From contig JASEHK010000079.1 of the NCBI GenBank assembly GCA_030018875.1, forward strand, positions 1 through 6,778: 6,778 nt of DNA, written 5' to 3'. The translations under genes and the position numbers were made by a program. Within the stretch, counting starts at the first letter, position 1; each line of letters begins with the position of its first letter. Under the pieces are notes generated by a model. That model made no database searches. It saw nothing but the letters and a program-made list of their open reading frames with translations, and had not been told where the DNA came from. This DNA comes from Endomicrobiia bacterium (lineage in GTDB: Bacteria; Elusimicrobiota; Endomicrobiia; PHAN01). Shown here piece after piece: positions 6,147-6,778 of this stretch.

Positions 6147-6210
6147 GGTTGAATTTCGGGTTTTCAACCCTATGAGGTTGAATTTCGGGTTTTCAACCCT
6201 ATGAGGTTGA
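6147..6210 (-). repeat. 29-bp tandem repeat with hairpins after SatD
   Basis: Two identical 29-base units (6147-6175 and 6176-6204) are followed by six bases of a third (6205-6210). Each unit can form an 8-bp (first copy, 6146-6153 with 6163-6170) or 7-bp (second, 6176-6182 with 6192-6198) stem of the type ggttgaa/ttcaacc. Within each unit gggtt-ttc-aaccc gives a competing smaller hairpin. The second unit contains the TAG stop of the SatD gene (6199-6201), and the partial third unit encodes its last residues. The array lies between SatD and the membrane-protein gene. Confidence 0.85.
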
Positions 6211-6778
6211 ACGGGTCTTGGCGGCCAAAATCCTGCGCAAATTGATCTCTGCCGTTAAAATCCGTTCGTGCCGCGCCGCTTTGAGCGACTTGTCTATCAT
6301 CTGAAAAGAGACCTTTTCCCGTCGGGCAACTGCCTCAAGGGTCTTTAGTTCCTCGTATCTCCAAACTCTGCGATAGTGAATATCTTTCCACGATTGCTTT
6401 ATAGTGTCAACAAGCATAACGATAGTATTAAGAGGTAAGTCCGGCAAACAAGAATATCCGCCGCTTAAAAAAACTATGCTTTGACCTTCTTCTTTTGCTT
6501 TTTCGAGCGCCCCGCGCGAACGGACAAAACACTTACCGTCCATCTGCGATGTCCGGCGAGCGACATTCGTGGACACATTTCCGACGCCGACTCCGAAAGA
6601 TATTTTGACCGGATAAAGATCTTTTTCTATCGCGCGGCATATATCATAACTTTTTTCAATTCCGGACAACAATCCCTGAAATTCATCGCCGAGAGTTACC
6701 GAAAATTTTACTGCCACAAAATCCTTAAACCTCTTATTGATACTTTCCAGCGCGACAAGCAATTTCTCTTGTGTTTTG
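6199..6778 (-). CDS. SatD-family protein, N-terminus beyond the window
   Basis: The frame is open to the window edge; 192 residues are visible, beginning KTQEKLLVAL, so the TTG near 6762 is not a credible start. The sequence matches the SatD family (named after the Streptococcus mutans sat operon) as I recall it, with VAVKFSVTLGDEFQGLL at about visible residues 21-37 and VKISFGVGVGN at 57-67. A region at 81-103 (GALEKAKEEGQSIVF at its end) and a C-terminal helical part with possible helix-turn-helix character (about 141-180, including EAVARREKVSFQMIDKSL) follow. The role of SatD proteins is poorly known; DNA binding is possible. It ends with TAG inside a 29-bp tandem repeat that supplies the last few codons. 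It is followed in the same direction by the membrane-protein gene. Family call is moderate to good; function unknown. Confidence 0.75.
   Translation of the reverse strand, partial: KTQEKLLVALESINKRFKDFVAVKFSVTLGDEFQGLLSGIEKSYDICRAIEKDLYPVKISFGVGVGNVSTNVARRTSQMDGKCFVRSRGALEKAKEEGQSIVFLSGGYSCLPDLPLNTIVMLVDTIKQSWKDIHYRRVWRYEELKTLEAVARREKVSFQMIDKSLKAARHERILTAEINLRRILAAKTRSTS

Overview
The window is a compact bacterial locus with seven genes, all on the minus strand and read from high to low coordinates. It looks chromosomal and comes from an anaerobic or fermentative bacterium of moderate G+C. Taxonomy cannot be fixed from this sequence. The hairpin-rich intergenic repeats resemble those I associate with uncultivated candidate-phylum genomes, but that is only an impression.

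Layout in transcription order: (1) a SatD-family protein cut off by the right window edge (6199-6778); (2) a small three-helix membrane protein (5771-6130); (3) a fold-type II PLP-dependent enzyme with a TrpB-like TGAHK lysine motif (4292-5752); (4) a stand-alone GAF-domain protein (3742-4200); (5) an M20 metallo-hydrolase of the YgeY type (2352-3557); (6) a knotted carbamoyltransferase of the YgeW type (1099-2295); (7) carbamate kinase, arcC (64-1005). Gaps are 68, 18, 91, 184, 56 and 93 bp. No gene is broken apart from the one at the edge.

Genes 3 and 5-7 form the core of the module known from the E. coli yge/arcC region and from anaerobes that degrade purines or urate and carry selenium-linked molybdenum hydroxylases. 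The expected chemistry is as follows. YgeY hydrolyses an amide or ureido intermediate. YgeW phosphorolyses a carbamoyl (ureido) group to carbamoyl phosphate. ArcC uses that product to make ATP, with release of CO2 and ammonia. A PLP lyase removes ammonia from the remaining amino-acid skeleton. The unusual point is that the PLP gene is not the YgeX diaminopropionate ammonia-lyase type but a longer TrpB/cysteine-synthase-like enzyme, and that a small GAF protein without cysteines sits inside the set. The ring-opening genes (ssnA, hyuA/hydA, xdh, ygfK) are not in the window and may lie to the left of it or elsewhere.

The intergenic spaces are unusually structured: a cruciform MITE-like element (3624-3738), two imperfect dyads built from short tandem motifs (1033-1096 and 4219-4287), a 29-bp tandem repeat with mutually exclusive hairpins (6147-6210), and a palindromic repeat that contains the arcC stop codon (14-66). 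No tRNA, rRNA, CRISPR array, insertion-sequence transposase gene or clear promoter was seen.
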